Shown here in pieces: positions 1-8,860 of a stretch of 64,000 nucleotides of DNA. The translations under genes were made by a program, and so were the position numbers. The stretch covers positions 2,046,001 through 2,110,000 of the forward strand of contig FSRV01000002.1 of NCBI GenBank assembly GCA_900142905.1. The letters run 5' to 3'. This DNA is from Burkholderia sp. GAS332. GTDB lineage: Bacteria > Pseudomonadota > Gammaproteobacteria > Burkholderiales > Burkholderiaceae. The notes beneath the pieces were generated by a model. It did no database searches. It was given only the letters and a program-made list of their open reading frames with translations, and was not told the DNA's origin. Within the stretch, counting starts at the first letter, position 1; each line of letters begins with the position of its first letter.

Positions 1-2
1 TT

Positions 3-257
3 CCGGTCGCGTCGGTCGTCGCCAATGGCGACTACGAGGTGGGATTCCAGCAGGTCAGCGAATTGCTGCCGGTGCCGGGCGCCACCTTCGTTGGCAAGAT
101 TCCGGAGTCGGTGCAATCGGTTACGCGGTTTGCCGCAGGCATCCCCGTCGGCGCACAGCATCCGCAGGAAGCGAAAGCGCTGCTCGACTATCTCGCTTCA
201 CCTGCGGCGCGACCCGATGTCAGATCCACCGGCTTGGACTCCGTCGCAGCGCCTTAG
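3..257 (+). CDS. Periplasmic substrate-binding protein, ModA-like (C-terminal fragment)
   Basis: This reading frame is open from the left edge and ends at TAG 255-257, so only the last 84 residues are present. It reads as the C-terminal lobe of a type 2 periplasmic binding protein of the ModA-like (SBP_bac_11) class. The string GFQQVSEL followed by a hydrophobic stretch and GIPVGAQHPQEAKALLDYL is the usual end of that fold, where a strand is followed by the helix that closes the lobe. Members bind molybdate or, in many soil bacteria, an undetermined oxyanion or organic ligand. The ligand cannot be told from this fragment. No transporter genes follow on the plus strand, so any permease must lie to the left or elsewhere. 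Confidence 0.65.
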   Translation, partial: PVASVVANGDYEVGFQQVSELLPVPGATFVGKIPESVQSVTRFAAGIPVGAQHPQEAKALLDYLASPAARPDVRSTGLDSVAAP

Positions 258-431
258 CCAATCCGCCGGTGTGCGCCGGACCACACGCCGTATGTTCCGT
301 ATAGACGCCTGAGCGGGGTTCGAGACACAATGTGCCCTGCAATGACGGCCGGCGCGCAATTCCCGCTTTAACGTTTCAGCGTACACGGAACGCGTTCCAT
401 CCCATCCACATTGCCTTGCAAGACAAAATCG

Positions 432-466
432 AGCCCCTCCTTCGACATCCGCAACGCTGAGGGGCT
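432..466 (+). promoter_or_regulatory. Perfect 8-bp inverted repeat upstream of the 497 gene
   Basis: AGCCCCTC at 432-439 and GAGGGGCT at 459-466 are exact reverse complements separated by 19 nt. The element ends about 30 nt before the membrane protein start. It could be a leader hairpin, a bipartite operator, or a weak terminator for the gene to the left; no T-run follows. Confidence 0.3.
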
Positions 467-496
467 TAGAAAGTCAGGGCGATTTCATTGAAAGCT

Positions 497-1279
497 ATGG
501 AACAGTTAACCTTCGGGGCTTGCGTCAAGAAAACGTGGGGCAGTTCGTGGCAAGCGATTATCGCAATGCCCTGGTTGTTTCTGGGGATCTGTGCGGTGCT
601 GGCGTGCACTTCGCTGCTATTCGATTCGCATATGAGAGGCCCCACCGGCGAGATCACAACCGTCCCATCCCCCGGCAATGCCCTGCTTTGGTTGGGCAGC
701 TCCGTTTTGCAGGGCGCCCTCTACGGCGTGCTGACGATCAAGGTCCATCGCTTCGTGCTCATTGGCGAGGGCGTAGAGCCGTTGCTCCCGCTGAACGGCA
801 AGCCGCTCGGCCGCTATCTGCTGGTATGGCTAAGCGTCGCGGCAAGCATGGTCGTGGTGGGTGTAGCCCTTTTTCTGGTGGTGCGCGCCGCGCACGCCTT
901 TGCCGTCCTGATCTACGTGCCGGTGATTGTCGTGTTCGTGTTTGTACTCACCCGGCTAAGCCTCGTCTATCCCGCGATCGCGTTAGGTAGCCGTGTCAAG
1001 CTGCGCGCGGCGTGGAACGACAGCCGCGGACATGTGTGGAGTATTTTCGGCGTGGGCATCGTGAGCTACCTGCCGTTAGTCATTGTCTCCGTGATCTTCG
1101 GCATTGTGATCGGCATAAAGCGTTCGATACTCGGCCAGCATCCCGGTCTCGCCGTCACGACGATTGGCCAAACGCTGTTTAATGCCGTGTTCATCGTGTT
1201 AGCCGCTGCGTCAATGTCATGGCTATACCGGCGCTACGCCAGCGAACTGCTGACGCACGTCGAAAACGCGCCGCAGTAA
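497..1279 (+). CDS. Multi-pass membrane protein of unknown function
   Basis: This 260-residue protein has about six hydrophobic segments, near residues 20-40, 65-80, 105-128, 133-155, 195-218 and 230-250. It has no signal-peptide cleavage site. An amphipathic N-terminus with FGACVKKTWG resembles the start of glycerophosphoryl-diester or BPSS1780-type membrane domains common in Burkholderia, but I do not recognise a firm family. The frame opens at a TTG at 488; I prefer the ATG at 497 because no ribosome site favours the TTG. The gene stands alone and converges on the FAD oxidase gene 20 bp downstream. No function can be inferred from neighbours. Confidence 0.7.
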   Translation: MEQLTFGACVKKTWGSSWQAIIAMPWLFLGICAVLACTSLLFDSHMRGPTGEITTVPSPGNALLWLGSSVLQGALYGVLTIKVHRFVLIGEGVEPLLPLNGKPLGRYLLVWLSVAASMVVVGVALFLVVRAAHAFAVLIYVPVIVVFVFVLTRLSLVYPAIALGSRVKLRAAWNDSRGHVWSIFGVGIVSYLPLVIVSVIFGIVIGIKRSILGQHPGLAVTTIGQTLFNAVFIVLAAASMSWLYRRYASELLTHVENAPQ

Positions 1280-1298
1280 ATCGCGCGGCACGTCCCGC

Positions 1299-2750
1299 TC
1301 AAAACAGCTTGCCCGGATTCAGAATGCCGTGCGGGTCCAGCGCGTGTTTGATCGCCGCCATGGCGGCCAATTCAGCCGGCGAGCGCGAGATCGGCAAGAA
1401 CTCGCGCTTGAGCAAACCGATCCCGTGTTCCGCCGACACCGAGCCGTGCAACGGCCTGAGCATCTCGTAGACGAACGCATACACCGCATGATGATCGACG
1501 CCGGGGATCGAATGGCCGTCCACGGTGACATGCAGATTCGAATCGCCGATATGGCCGAAAAAATACGACGCGTTGCCTGGCCAGCGCTGATCGAGCGCCG
1601 CGCGGCAACGATCGACAAAAGCGCCGATCTCGCCGATGGGCAAACTCACGTCGAAGTTGATCGCATCCAGCCGCACCGGAAACTCGGCGGTGCACTCGCG
1701 AATCGCCCACAGCGCGCGCACATCAGCGACCGATTGCGCGATCACCGCGTCGCGGATCGCTTCTGAATCGAGCGCTTCCGTCAGCGCGGCAGAGAAGCGT
1801 TCGCCATCGTCGCTCGCGTCGAAGCTCGCGTGTTCGATCAGTGCATAGAGCGGATGCGCATCGGCGAACGGCGAACGCGTGCCCGTCAGCTTCACGCCGA
1901 AATCGTAGAAATCCGGCCACATGATCTCGAACGCGCCGATGTCGTTGCCAAAGCGCGTCGACAGGCGGCGCAGCAGGTTCACCGCGGCGTCGTACCCCTC
2001 AAGGGCGACGAGCGCCGTGTGGCGCGCCGCGCGCGGCGGATGGAGCCGCAGCACCGCGCGCGTGATCACGCCGAGCGTGCCTTCCGAGCCGATAAACCAG
2101 TGTTTCAGGTCATAGCCGGTGTTGTTCTTGACCATCTTGCCGAGCGAAGTCAACACGTCGCCGTTGGCAAGCACGACTTCGAGACCGAGCACCTGGTCGC
2201 GCGCAGTGCCCGACTGGATCACTCGATTGCCGCCTGCGTTGGTCGCCAGATTGCCGCCGATCTGGCACGAGCCACGTGCGCCGAGATCGAGCGCGAGTTC
2301 GAAGCCGGCTTCGGCGGCGGCTTCCTGTGCCGCTTGCAAGGTGGTGCCGGCGCGCACGGTTAGCGTAGCCGAAGCGGTGTCGATTTCCTCCACGCCGGTA
2401 AGCCGTTCGAGCGACAGCGCAATATCGGTCGCGCGCGCAATTGCGCCACCGGCGAGACCGGTCATGCCGCCCTGCGGCACCACGGGTTGATGCGCAGCGT
2501 GGCAAATCGCCAGCGCGCGAGCGACGTCTTCCGTGCCGCGCGGCAAGAGCAGCGCGGCAGGACGCGTCGGATCGTGGCGTGTCCAGTCGGTCATCGCGTG
2601 TTCGCCGATCTGCTCACCGACCCGCACCGCGTCGGCACCGAGCGCGGCACGCAGCGCATCGAGCGTTGCGGAAAGCGGCGCTGCGCTGTGGGTTGCGTTG
2701 CGGCCCGCGCTGCTGCCTGCTACGCCGTTTGCCAAACTGTTATCTGTCAT
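1299..2750 (-). CDS. FAD-linked oxidoreductase, GlcD / D-2-hydroxyacid dehydrogenase family
   Basis: The 483-residue protein has the layout of the GlcD/D-lactate/D-2-hydroxyglutarate dehydrogenase family: an FAD_binding_4 (PCMH-type) domain in about the first 225 residues and an FAD-oxidase C-terminal domain after it. The FAD-contact string PQGGMTGLAGGA lies near residue 92, and IGGNLATNAGG near residue 163 is the typical second contact. The C-terminal half carries HIGDSNLHV, with metal- or substrate-binding histidine, and the family-typical ending HGILNPGKLF. Such enzymes oxidise a D-2-hydroxyacid to the 2-oxoacid and pass electrons to a quinone, cytochrome or ETF. Its ATG overlaps the stop of the upstream oxygenase gene by 4 bp, so the two are translationally coupled. 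The substrate is not known; the shared operon suggests it handles a product of that oxygenase or of the compound imported by the divergent ABC system. Confidence 0.85.
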   Translation of the reverse strand: MTDNSLANGVAGSSAGRNATHSAAPLSATLDALRAALGADAVRVGEQIGEHAMTDWTRHDPTRPAALLLPRGTEDVARALAICHAAHQPVVPQGGMTGLAGGAIARATDIALSLERLTGVEEIDTASATLTVRAGTTLQAAQEAAAEAGFELALDLGARGSCQIGGNLATNAGGNRVIQSGTARDQVLGLEVVLANGDVLTSLGKMVKNNTGYDLKHWFIGSEGTLGVITRAVLRLHPPRAARHTALVALEGYDAAVNLLRRLSTRFGNDIGAFEIMWPDFYDFGVKLTGTRSPFADAHPLYALIEHASFDASDDGERFSAALTEALDSEAIRDAVIAQSVADVRALWAIRECTAEFPVRLDAINFDVSLPIGEIGAFVDRCRAALDQRWPGNASYFFGHIGDSNLHVTVDGHSIPGVDHHAVYAFVYEMLRPLHGSVSAEHGIGLLKREFLPISRSPAELAAMAAIKHALDPHGILNPGKLF

Positions 2751-3736
2751 GCCGTAGTTCCTTGCTTTCCTTCTACGGCTGCTTTCTTCCGATAGCCCAT
2801 CGAATCGTTGATCCGCCCGAGGATATAGTCACCCGCGGCGACCGGTTGGTACTTGAGATCGGCGTCGCTCGTGCCGAGCTCACGCGGATCGACCATCGCA
2901 CCGTAAGTGGGATCATAAAACGTCGCGATCGAATAGCGCTCGCGCCCCGACGCATTGATCACGCGATGCAAGGTGGAGCGGAAGCGGTCATTGGTCCAGC
3001 GCGCCAGCAGATCGCCGACGTTCACCACGAAGCTGCCTTCGACCGGCGGCGCATCGACCCACGTATCGTTCGCGATCTCACGCACCTGCAAGCCACCCAC
3101 CCGATCCTGCCAAAGCAAGGTAATGCAGCCGTAGTCGGTATGCGGCGCGACGCCGAACTGATCCGCGTCCGACTGGGGCGGCTGCGGCGGGTAGTAGACC
3201 ATCTGCGTGCGCTGCATCCGCTTCGTATAGCGCGGCGCGAAGAAATGCTCGTCGACGCCGAGACTCACCGCCACCGCCCGCAGCAGATCGGCGCCGCATG
3301 CCGCGACCGCTTCGTAGTAACCATACAGCGCGGGCCGCAACTCGGGCATGAAATCCGGCCAGTTGTTCGGCCCACGCAGCGCCTGGCCCGCGCGCACGTC
3401 GGGATCGTCCTCCGGCAACTCGAGGCCGATGCTGAAGAACTCCTTGTAGTCGGGGCGCTTCGCCTGATACATGGTGGCGTCGCCGAGCGCGTTGAAACCT
3501 CGGTGTCTTTGATTGACCGCCGCGCGCCGCTTCGTCTCGACAGGAAATGCAAAGAACGTGCGCGCCGCCTGTTCGGCTGCATCGATTGCCGTTTGCGGCA
3601 CGCCGTGATTGACGATGTAGAAGAAGCCGATCGTCGTGCACGCCTCGCGGATTTCGTGCGCCACGCGCGTCAAAGCCTGCGAGTCGCCCGCGCGAACGCC
3701 GGCAAGATCGATGATCGGAATGCGGGTCACGGGCAT
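2747..3736 (-). CDS. Isopenicillin N synthase-like non-heme Fe(II) oxygenase
   Basis: This 329-residue protein has the N-terminal DIOX_N region (IPIIDLAGVRAG, then GFFYIVNHGV) and a 2OG-Fe(II) oxygenase domain. The iron facial triad is visible as His199 and Asp201 in APHTDYG and His257 in TLHRVIN. An arginine and serine in RYSIATFY correspond to the 2-oxoglutarate carboxylate site. These enzymes hydroxylate, desaturate or ring-close small molecules in the cytoplasm, usually with 2-oxoglutarate as co-substrate. I chose ATG at 3736 over the longer frame (to 3790) because GGGAG lies 7 nt upstream and the family domain begins right after it. It is the first gene of a two-gene operon divergent from an amino acid ABC transporter, so its substrate may be an imported amino acid or derivative. 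That link is inference. Confidence 0.85.
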   Translation of the reverse strand: MPVTRIPIIDLAGVRAGDSQALTRVAHEIREACTTIGFFYIVNHGVPQTAIDAAEQAARTFFAFPVETKRRAAVNQRHRGFNALGDATMYQAKRPDYKEFFSIGLELPEDDPDVRAGQALRGPNNWPDFMPELRPALYGYYEAVAACGADLLRAVAVSLGVDEHFFAPRYTKRMQRTQMVYYPPQPPQSDADQFGVAPHTDYGCITLLWQDRVGGLQVREIANDTWVDAPPVEGSFVVNVGDLLARWTNDRFRSTLHRVINASGRERYSIATFYDPTYGAMVDPRELGTSDADLKYQPVAAGDYILGRINDSMGYRKKAAVEGKQGTTA

Positions 3737-3842
3737 TGCGCTGCTCCCTGGAGGGCTGGCCAATTCAACTGAAGAAAGAGGCTTACACACGGAGGCTTAC
3801 ACATCACTCGCGACTCGCTCGCGCGCCTCGTGCATCTTCGTT

Positions 3843-3949
3843 GTATATACCGCCAAAAGCGCACCCGCAAGTTGCTTCGCGAGGCTGCACGTAAGGGCTT
3901 TTCTCTACTCGCGCATTTATTTATTTCACGTGAAAACTGCGGTATATAC
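3843..3949. promoter_or_regulatory. Divergent promoter region with paired GTATATAC operators
   Basis: The 288-bp space between the divergent oxygenase (start 3736) and binding-protein (start 4025) genes holds two exact copies of the palindrome GTATATAC, at 3843-3850 and 3942-3949, 99 bp apart. Each sits in a similar context (TGTATATACCGC and GGTATATACTGC). A separate perfect 12-bp palindrome, TTTCACGTGAAA, lies at 3924-3935. GTATATAC-type half-sites fit operators of HutC-subfamily GntR proteins, and such a regulator is encoded at the end of the transporter operon (7201-7950). Autoregulation and co-control of both transcripts is therefore likely but inferred. Confidence 0.55.
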
Positions 3950-4024
3950 TGCCTCGCATGACTCGCGCCGGGTCCGCTGACGAACCGCTTTCGCGCGACA
4001 CCGCTTTGCCAACCGGAGAATCCC

Positions 4025-4852
4025 ATGAGCATCCTTGCAGGCTGGAAGTGTCGTTTGGTCATGCTGGCGTTGTGCGCGGCAAGCGTCACCGCCCACGCGG
4101 AAGACCAGCTCGCCAAAGTGAAGAAAGCCGGCGAACTGGTAGTCGGCACCGAGATGCAGTTCGCACCCTTCGACTTTCTTGAAAACGGCCAGCAAGCAGG
4201 CTTCAATAAGGACCTGTTCGCCGAGGTCGGCAAGGAAATGGGCGTGAAGGTGCGCTTCATCGACTTGCCGTGGCCGAGCGTGCTGCCGGGTCTCGAAGCC
4301 GGCAAGTTCGATATGGTGGGCGGCCCGCTGACCGTCACCAAGGCACGCATGGAACGCTACACGTACACCCTGCCGATCGCGGACGCCACCGACGCGCTGC
4401 TCAAGCGTGCCAACGACACCTCCGTCAAGCAATCGTCGGATATCGCCGGCAAGATCGTCGGCGCAGGCAAGGGCTCGGCCCAACTCGACCAGTTGAAAAC
4501 ATACGTCGCCACCTTGCCGAAGCCGCCTGAAATCCGCGAATACGTCGACAACAATCAGGCCTACGCCGACCTCGCTGCCGGTCGCATCGTGGCGGTCGCG
4601 AACTCGATGACCAACATCGCGTACGTCGCCAAACAACGCCCCGACACCTTCGCCGTGGTCCAGCCGCCGTTCGGCGCGAAAGTGTACTTTGCTTACTGCT
4701 TGCGTAAAGACGCGGATAGCAAGCCGCTCGCCGATGCCTTCAACGCTGCGCTCGTGAAAATGCACAACGACGGGCGCCTCGCGGCCTTACAGAAAAAGTG
4801 GTTCGGTGTCGCAATGGATGCGCCGACGACGATGCCGGCGCCGAACTATTGA
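4025..4852 (+). CDS. Amino acid ABC transporter substrate-binding protein (family 3)
   Basis: The 275-residue protein begins with a Sec signal peptide (hydrophobic core LVMLALCAASVTAHA, likely cleavage before ED). The mature part starts KVKKAGELVVGTEMQFAPFDF, the standard opening of family 3 polar amino acid binding proteins. GKFDMVGGPLTVTKARMERYTYTLP and the later DNNQAYADLAAGRI match the two-lobe SBP_bac_3 fold. It should bind an amino acid, opine or related compound in the periplasm and deliver it to the two permeases encoded next. It is the first gene of a five-gene plus-strand operon that ends with the HutC-type regulator, and its promoter faces the oxygenase/oxidase operon. The exact ligand is not evident. 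Confidence 0.9.
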   Translation: MSILAGWKCRLVMLALCAASVTAHAEDQLAKVKKAGELVVGTEMQFAPFDFLENGQQAGFNKDLFAEVGKEMGVKVRFIDLPWPSVLPGLEAGKFDMVGGPLTVTKARMERYTYTLPIADATDALLKRANDTSVKQSSDIAGKIVGAGKGSAQLDQLKTYVATLPKPPEIREYVDNNQAYADLAAGRIVAVANSMTNIAYVAKQRPDTFAVVQPPFGAKVYFAYCLRKDADSKPLADAFNAALVKMHNDGRLAALQKKWFGVAMDAPTTMPAPNY

Positions 4853-4972
4853 TGCAGTTGAAGCACCGCAGGCTTGATGGCTTGATATTTTGCAGCACGC
4901 GTTCCTGATGCATGCGATGCGCGCTTTTCGACGAGCCGCATCGCCCTCTCCGTTCTAGCGAGTGCGACGCTT

Positions 4973-5623
4973 ATGTTCAGCACAACCGTCTTTCTACAAG
5001 GCTTGCCGTTGCTGATGCATGCGGCGCTCGCCACCATCGGCATTTCGCTAACGGGTCTCCTGATCGGTTTCTTCGTCGCGATCGGCGTGTGTGCGGCACG
5101 CCTCTCCCCAAAGCGCGCCGCGCGCATGTTCGGCGGCGCTTACGTGTTCTTTTTTCGCGGCGTGCCGATGCTGGTGCAACTGCTGCTGGTGTACTACCTG
5201 CTGCCGTTCGCCGGAATCAACGTGTCGCCCATCGTCGCGGCGATCAGCGCCGTATCGCTGTGTTCCGCTTCCTATATCGCCGAGATTCTGCGCGGCGGTT
5301 TCCTCAGCATTCCGCCGGGACATATCGAAGCCGCGCGCATGCTCGGGCTTTCACCGTTCGATATGCTGCGACGCATTCTCGTGCCGCAGGCGTTTCGCTT
5401 GACGCTGCCCTCGCTCGTCAATGAAATGGTGCTGCTGATCAAGGCTTCGTCGCTGATCTCCGTGGTGGGTGTGGCCGAGTTGACGCGCACCGCGCAGAAC
5501 ATCGCGGCCAGTACCTATCGGCCGCTCGAAGCCTACCTCGCCGCCGGGCTGATTTACTTCGTGATCTGCGGAAGCCTGGCGCTCGTCGCGCATGCCGCCG
5601 AATACCGTTTGCAGCACGCCTGA
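4973..5623 (+). CDS. Amino acid ABC transporter permease (HisM/GlnP type), first subunit
   Basis: The protein has 216 residues and about five membrane segments, the normal size for a His/Glu/Gln/Arg/opine-type permease. The N-terminal hydrophobic segment LLMHAALATIGISLTGLLIGF and FFRGVPMLVQLLLVYY are characteristic. The EAA loop that docks on the ATPase reads EAARMLGLSPFDMLRRILVPQAFRLTLP, with the conserved glycine. It forms the inner-membrane channel as a heterodimer with the next gene product. The gap of 120 bp after the binding-protein gene is longer than elsewhere in this operon and may hold an attenuating signal, as is common after highly expressed binding-protein genes. Confidence 0.9.
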   Translation: MFSTTVFLQGLPLLMHAALATIGISLTGLLIGFFVAIGVCAARLSPKRAARMFGGAYVFFFRGVPMLVQLLLVYYLLPFAGINVSPIVAAISAVSLCSASYIAEILRGGFLSIPPGHIEAARMLGLSPFDMLRRILVPQAFRLTLPSLVNEMVLLIKASSLISVVGVAELTRTAQNIAASTYRPLEAYLAAGLIYFVICGSLALVAHAAEYRLQHA

Positions 5624-5651
5624 CCGACCCTGAGTTGAGACCGATTAAGCC

Positions 5652-6314
5652 ATGCAACAGCTCGACCCCACCGTCATCACGCACAATCTGCAGCCGATTG
5701 CGGCCGGTCTCGCGACCACACTCGGCACCTGGGCCGCGGGGGTGGCGATCGGCATCCTGATCGGCTTTCTGATCGCCGTGCTGCAGCTCTTTTGCGGACG
5801 CTGGGTGCGTGGCGTATTGCGCTTCTATATCGAACTGTTTCGCGGCACGCCGTTTCTCGTGCAACTGTTTTTGCTCTACTATGGCGGTCCTTCCTTCGGC
5901 CTAACGCTCGAACCAATGACCGCTGGCGTGCTCGGTTTAGGCCTCTACGGCAGCGCGTATTTCGCGGAAGCATTCCGCTCGGGCTTTCAATCGGTGCCGC
6001 CAGGCCATCTCGAAGCGGCATCCTGTCTCGGACTGACCCGCTGGCAAGCCGTCCTGCGCATTCAGGTGCCGCAAATGCTGGTGCTGATCGTGCCCGCGTT
6101 GACCAATCTGATTATCGTGCTGAGCAAGGAAACCGCGGTGCTGTCGATCGTCACCGTGCCCGAGCTCACGTTCGTGCTGACCGGCATCGGTTCGGCCACC
6201 TTCGCTTTCGTCGAAACGCTGCTGGTGCTGTGCGTGTGCTATCTCGCGCTGGTCGAACTGACCTCGCGCGTCGGCATGTGGGCCGAAACCCGCATCGCGC
6301 GCTTCATGGCATGA
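5652..6314 (+). CDS. Amino acid ABC transporter permease, second subunit
   Basis: This 220-residue protein is a paralogue of the preceding permease. It has [19 protein letters not shown] in the first conserved membrane loop and the EAA motif [21 protein letters not shown], followed by [16 protein letters not shown]. The pair would form the transmembrane heterodimer of a polar amino acid importer. It lies 28 bp after the first permease gene, and its TGA overlaps the ATG of the ATPase gene as ATGA. That supports a start at 6311 for the ATPase and one polycistronic message. Confidence 0.9.
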   Translation: MQQLDPTVITHNLQPIAAGLATTLGTWAAGVAIGILIGFLIAVLQLFCGRWVRGVLRFYIELFRGTPFLVQLFLLYYGGPSFGLTLEPMTAGVLGLGLYGSAYFAEAFRSGFQSVPPGHLEAASCLGLTRWQAVLRIQVPQMLVLIVPALTNLIIVLSKETAVLSIVTVPELTFVLTGIGSATFAFVETLLVLCVCYLALVELTSRVGMWAETRIARFMA

Positions 6315-7204
6315 ACGGAAATCCGGACCACCCTATGAACGCTATCGCCGACATGCCGTCCTCCACGTCCACCGCTGCCGTCCATACGCCACCCGGCGCG
6401 CCGCTGATCGAAGTGCGCGACCTGAAGAAACGCTTCGGCGAAGTCGAAGTGCTGCGCGGCGTCGATCTCGAGATCGCCCGCTCCGAAGTGGTCTGCATTA
6501 TCGGCCCATCGGGCTCGGGAAAGAGCACGCTGCTGCGCTGCCTCGCCGCGCTCGAGACCTACGATCAGGGCGACGTGCGTATTGAAGGCGAGCTGCTCGG
6601 CTATAGCGAGCGCAATGGAAAACGCGTGCGAGCGTCACAAAGCGAGATCAATCGCGTGCGGCGCAACGTCGGCATGGTGTTTCAGCAATTCAATCTGTGG
6701 CCGCACATGACCGCACTCGGCAATGTGATGGAAGCCTTGCTGCGCGTGCGCCATCTGTCGCGTGACGAAGCGCGCCGCCGCGCCCATGCGATGCTGGAAA
6801 CAGTCGGTCTCGCGCATAAGGGAGACGCCTACCCGTCGAAACTCTCGGGCGGCCAGCAGCAGCGCGTTGCCATTGCCCGCGCGCTGGCGATGGAGCCGCA
6901 CATCATGCTGTTCGACGAGCCGACCTCGGCGCTCGATCCCGAACTGGTCGGCGAAGTGCTGCAGGTGATGAAGCAGCTCGCGCGCGACGGCATGACGATG
7001 GCCGTGGTCACGCACGAAATGGGTTTTGCCGCGCAGGTTGCCGACAAGGTGATGTTCATCGACCAGGGGCGCATCGCCGTGCAGGGCAAGCCGCGCGACG
7101 TCTTTCACGACGCGGGGCAGCCACGTTTGCGGCAGTTCCTGCAAAACTACTTCGACCGCAATGCCTTCTGGGCGCGCGGTCCAGACGATATCGAGCAGCC
7201 ATGA
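6311..7204 (+). CDS. Amino acid ABC transporter ATP-binding protein (GlnQ/HisP type)
   Basis: The 297-residue ATPase has Walker [10 protein letters not shown] at residues 65-73, the Q-loop in [14 protein letters not shown], the ABC signature LSGGQQQR, Walker [14 protein letters not shown] and the switch histidine in VVTHEMGFA. It is longer than GlnQ (about 240 residues) because of a roughly 30-residue N-terminal Ala/Ser/Pro-rich extension. A second in-frame ATG at 6335 would shorten that extension by 8 residues. The start at 6311 overlaps the permease stop by 4 bp, and its own stop overlaps the regulator start at 7201 by 4 bp. It powers import by the two permeases; the open frame further upstream (to 5792) is a shadow of the permease. 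Confidence 0.9.
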   Translation: MNGNPDHPMNAIADMPSSTSTAAVHTPPGAPLIEVRDLKKRFGEVEVLRGVDLEIARSEVVCIIGPSGSGKSTLLRCLAALETYDQGDVRIEGELLGYSERNGKRVRASQSEINRVRRNVGMVFQQFNLWPHMTALGNVMEALLRVRHLSRDEARRRAHAMLETVGLAHKGDAYPSKLSGGQQQRVAIARALAMEPHIMLFDEPTSALDPELVGEVLQVMKQLARDGMTMAVVTHEMGFAAQVADKVMFIDQGRIAVQGKPRDVFHDAGQPRLRQFLQNYFDRNAFWARGPDDIEQP

Positions 7205-7950
7205 AAACCGCGCACGGGGTGACTGACGCACCGGCCTCCCGCTACGAACAGGTCAAAGACCACGTCCGCCAGATCATCGAATCGGGCGCGCGGCAAGCGG
7301 GCGACCGTCTGCCGTCCGAACAGGACCTGGTCACGGCGTTAGGCGTGTCGCGCATGACGGCAAACCGCGCGCTGCGCGAACTCGCCGACGAAGGCCTCGT
7401 CACCCGCGTGTCCGGCGTGGGCACCTTCGTCGCGCAAACCAAGCCTCAATCGACGCTGCTGATGATCGCCCATATCGGCGACGAGATCCGCTCACGAGGT
7501 CACGAATACAGCTACGACACGGTCCTCTCGCAACGCGAAGCCGCGCCGGTGACGGTGTCGAACGCGCTAGGGCTCGCGCCCGGCGCTTCCGTGTTTCATG
7601 TGATTTGCGTACATCGCGAGAACGGTTTGCCGGTGCAACTCGAAGACCGTTACGTCAATCCGGCAACCGCGCCTGACTTCCTGAAACAGGATTTCTCCAC
7701 GACGAGGCCATCCGAATATCTGTACATGACCGTGCCGGCGCACGACGTCGAGCATGTCGTCGACGCAGGTCTGCCGACGCGCGCCGAAGCCGAGTTGCTG
7801 GAAATTCGCGCCGATGAGCCGTGCCTGACGCTGATGCGCCGCACCTGGACGAGCGGCGTTGCGGTCACGTTCGCGCGTTTCGTGCATCCGGGCTCGCGCT
7901 ATCGGCTGGGTTGCCGATTCACGCCGGATTTGTCGCAGCGCCAGGGCTAG
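7201..7950 (+). CDS. GntR-family regulator, HutC subfamily (UTRA ligand domain)
   Basis: The 249-residue protein has an N-terminal GntR winged helix-turn-helix (residues about 12-78; [42 protein letters not shown]) and a C-terminal UTRA ligand-binding domain of chorismate-lyase fold. [10 protein letters not shown] and LMRRTWTSG are typical HutC-subfamily strings. HutC proteins repress by binding palindromic operators and release on binding urocanate or another small acid. Its ATG overlaps the ATPase stop, so it is co-transcribed with the transporter. The paired GTATATAC sites in the divergent promoter at 3843-3949 are the natural target. The inducing ligand may be the transported compound or an intermediate made by the oxygenase and oxidase. 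Confidence 0.9.
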   Translation: MKTAHGVTDAPASRYEQVKDHVRQIIESGARQAGDRLPSEQDLVTALGVSRMTANRALRELADEGLVTRVSGVGTFVAQTKPQSTLLMIAHIGDEIRSRGHEYSYDTVLSQREAAPVTVSNALGLAPGASVFHVICVHRENGLPVQLEDRYVNPATAPDFLKQDFSTTRPSEYLYMTVPAHDVEHVVDAGLPTRAEAELLEIRADEPCLTLMRRTWTSGVAVTFARFVHPGSRYRLGCRFTPDLSQRQG

Positions 7951-7976
7951 CGGCGCGAACGCCGCCACACGCGCCG
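7951..7976. terminator. Inverted repeat between two convergent regulator genes
   Basis: CGGCGCG at 7951-7957 and CGCGCCG at 7970-7976 are exact reverse complements with a 12-nt loop. They fill the whole space between the convergent stops of the two HutC-type genes. No T-run follows on either strand, so it is at best a weak bidirectional terminator. Confidence 0.3.
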
Positions 7977-8744
7977 TTAAACGTTCCCCGCCAGATGGAA
8001 ACGCGACGCCGGATGCCACAGTTGCACCGACGTCGCCACGTCGTCACCGACCCACGTGCGACGCCATAGCTGCAAGCAGGGCTCGCCGATATCCATCATC
8101 AGATGCCGCCGCACATACGCGTCGGGCTTCTGCGCATAGATGCGAAACTCCGCGCGCTGGATCGGCGCGAGCCGCACCATGTAGTGATTCGGCGTCTCGA
8201 CGGTGAAGTCCTGTTGCAGGTAGTCGGGGAACACCTTCGGATTGACGTAGCGATCTTCGTACTGGATCGGCTCGCCCTCTTCGCTGTGCACGATGCACGA
8301 ATGAAATGCCGGGCCGCTGGCGAGGCCGAGCGCTTCGAGCGCGTGCGGATCGTCGCTCGGTTCGAGCGTCAGCACGCGCGCCGAATGGCGATGGCCACGC
8401 GCGGCGATTTCGTCGGCGATATTGCGGATTTCCAGCACCGTCGATTCGTAGCGCTGCGGCGCGACGAACGTGCCGGAACCTTGCACACGCGTCAGCACGC
8501 GCTCGGTGGTGAGTTCGCGCAGTGCGCGCGATACCGTCATGCGCGCGACGCCGAATTCCTTGACCAGCTCCGTTTCGGATGGGATCAAGCCGCCCGGCTT
8601 CCAGTCCCCCTCGCTGATGCGCCTGATCACGTAGCGTTTGATCTGCTCATAGGCGGGCATGGCCTTGGCGGGTGTCTCCTGGGTGCGACCAGGGCGGTCC
8701 TGCGTGTCTGCGGTTTGCGCGTTTGTGTTTGTAATAGTGTTCAC
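7977..8744 (-). CDS. GntR-family regulator, HutC subfamily (second paralogue)
   Basis: From GTG 8744 this is a 255-residue HutC-type protein: a disordered Thr/Gln-rich N-terminus of about 25 residues, the winged helix (SETELVKEFGVARMTVSRALRELTTERVLTRVQGSGTFV) and a UTRA domain with IQYEDRYVNP and LQLWRRTWVGDD. It is clearly paralogous to the regulator at 7201-7950 but not a close copy. The frame is open up to 8777; I chose the GTG because GAGGT sits 6 nt upstream. No histidine-utilisation genes lie in the window, so it either controls a distant operon or shares targets with its neighbour. Its own upstream region carries two palindromes consistent with autoregulation. Confidence 0.85.
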   Translation of the reverse strand: MNTITNTNAQTADTQDRPGRTQETPAKAMPAYEQIKRYVIRRISEGDWKPGGLIPSETELVKEFGVARMTVSRALRELTTERVLTRVQGSGTFVAPQRYESTVLEIRNIADEIAARGHRHSARVLTLEPSDDPHALEALGLASGPAFHSCIVHSEEGEPIQYEDRYVNPKVFPDYLQQDFTVETPNHYMVRLAPIQRAEFRIYAQKPDAYVRRHLMMDIGEPCLQLWRRTWVGDDVATSVQLWHPASRFHLAGNV

Positions 8745-8844
8745 GTCGACCTCGTGGGTGGTACGCGGATGGTACACGCCGGGCCGGGCCGAATATTACT
8801 CAGGCTTGACAACGGTGGCGGCATCCCATCGGCGATCATACCCT

Positions 8845-8860
8845 TATAGACACGTCTGTA
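8845..8860. promoter_or_regulatory. Imperfect palindrome upstream of the second HutC-type gene
   Basis: TATAGAC at 8845-8851 and GTCTGTA at 8854-8860 pair at 6 of 7 positions around a 2-nt centre. It lies about 100 bp upstream of the GTG at 8744. It shares the AGAC/GTCT core with the palindrome at 9014-9023, which suggests both bind the same GntR protein. The 328-bp gap 8745-9072 otherwise shows no gene. Confidence 0.4.

Noticed and set aside
2441..3772. 443-codon plus-strand frame opposite the oxygenase
   Set aside because: Arg-rich shadow; the minus-strand frame holds the iron triad and a ribosome site.
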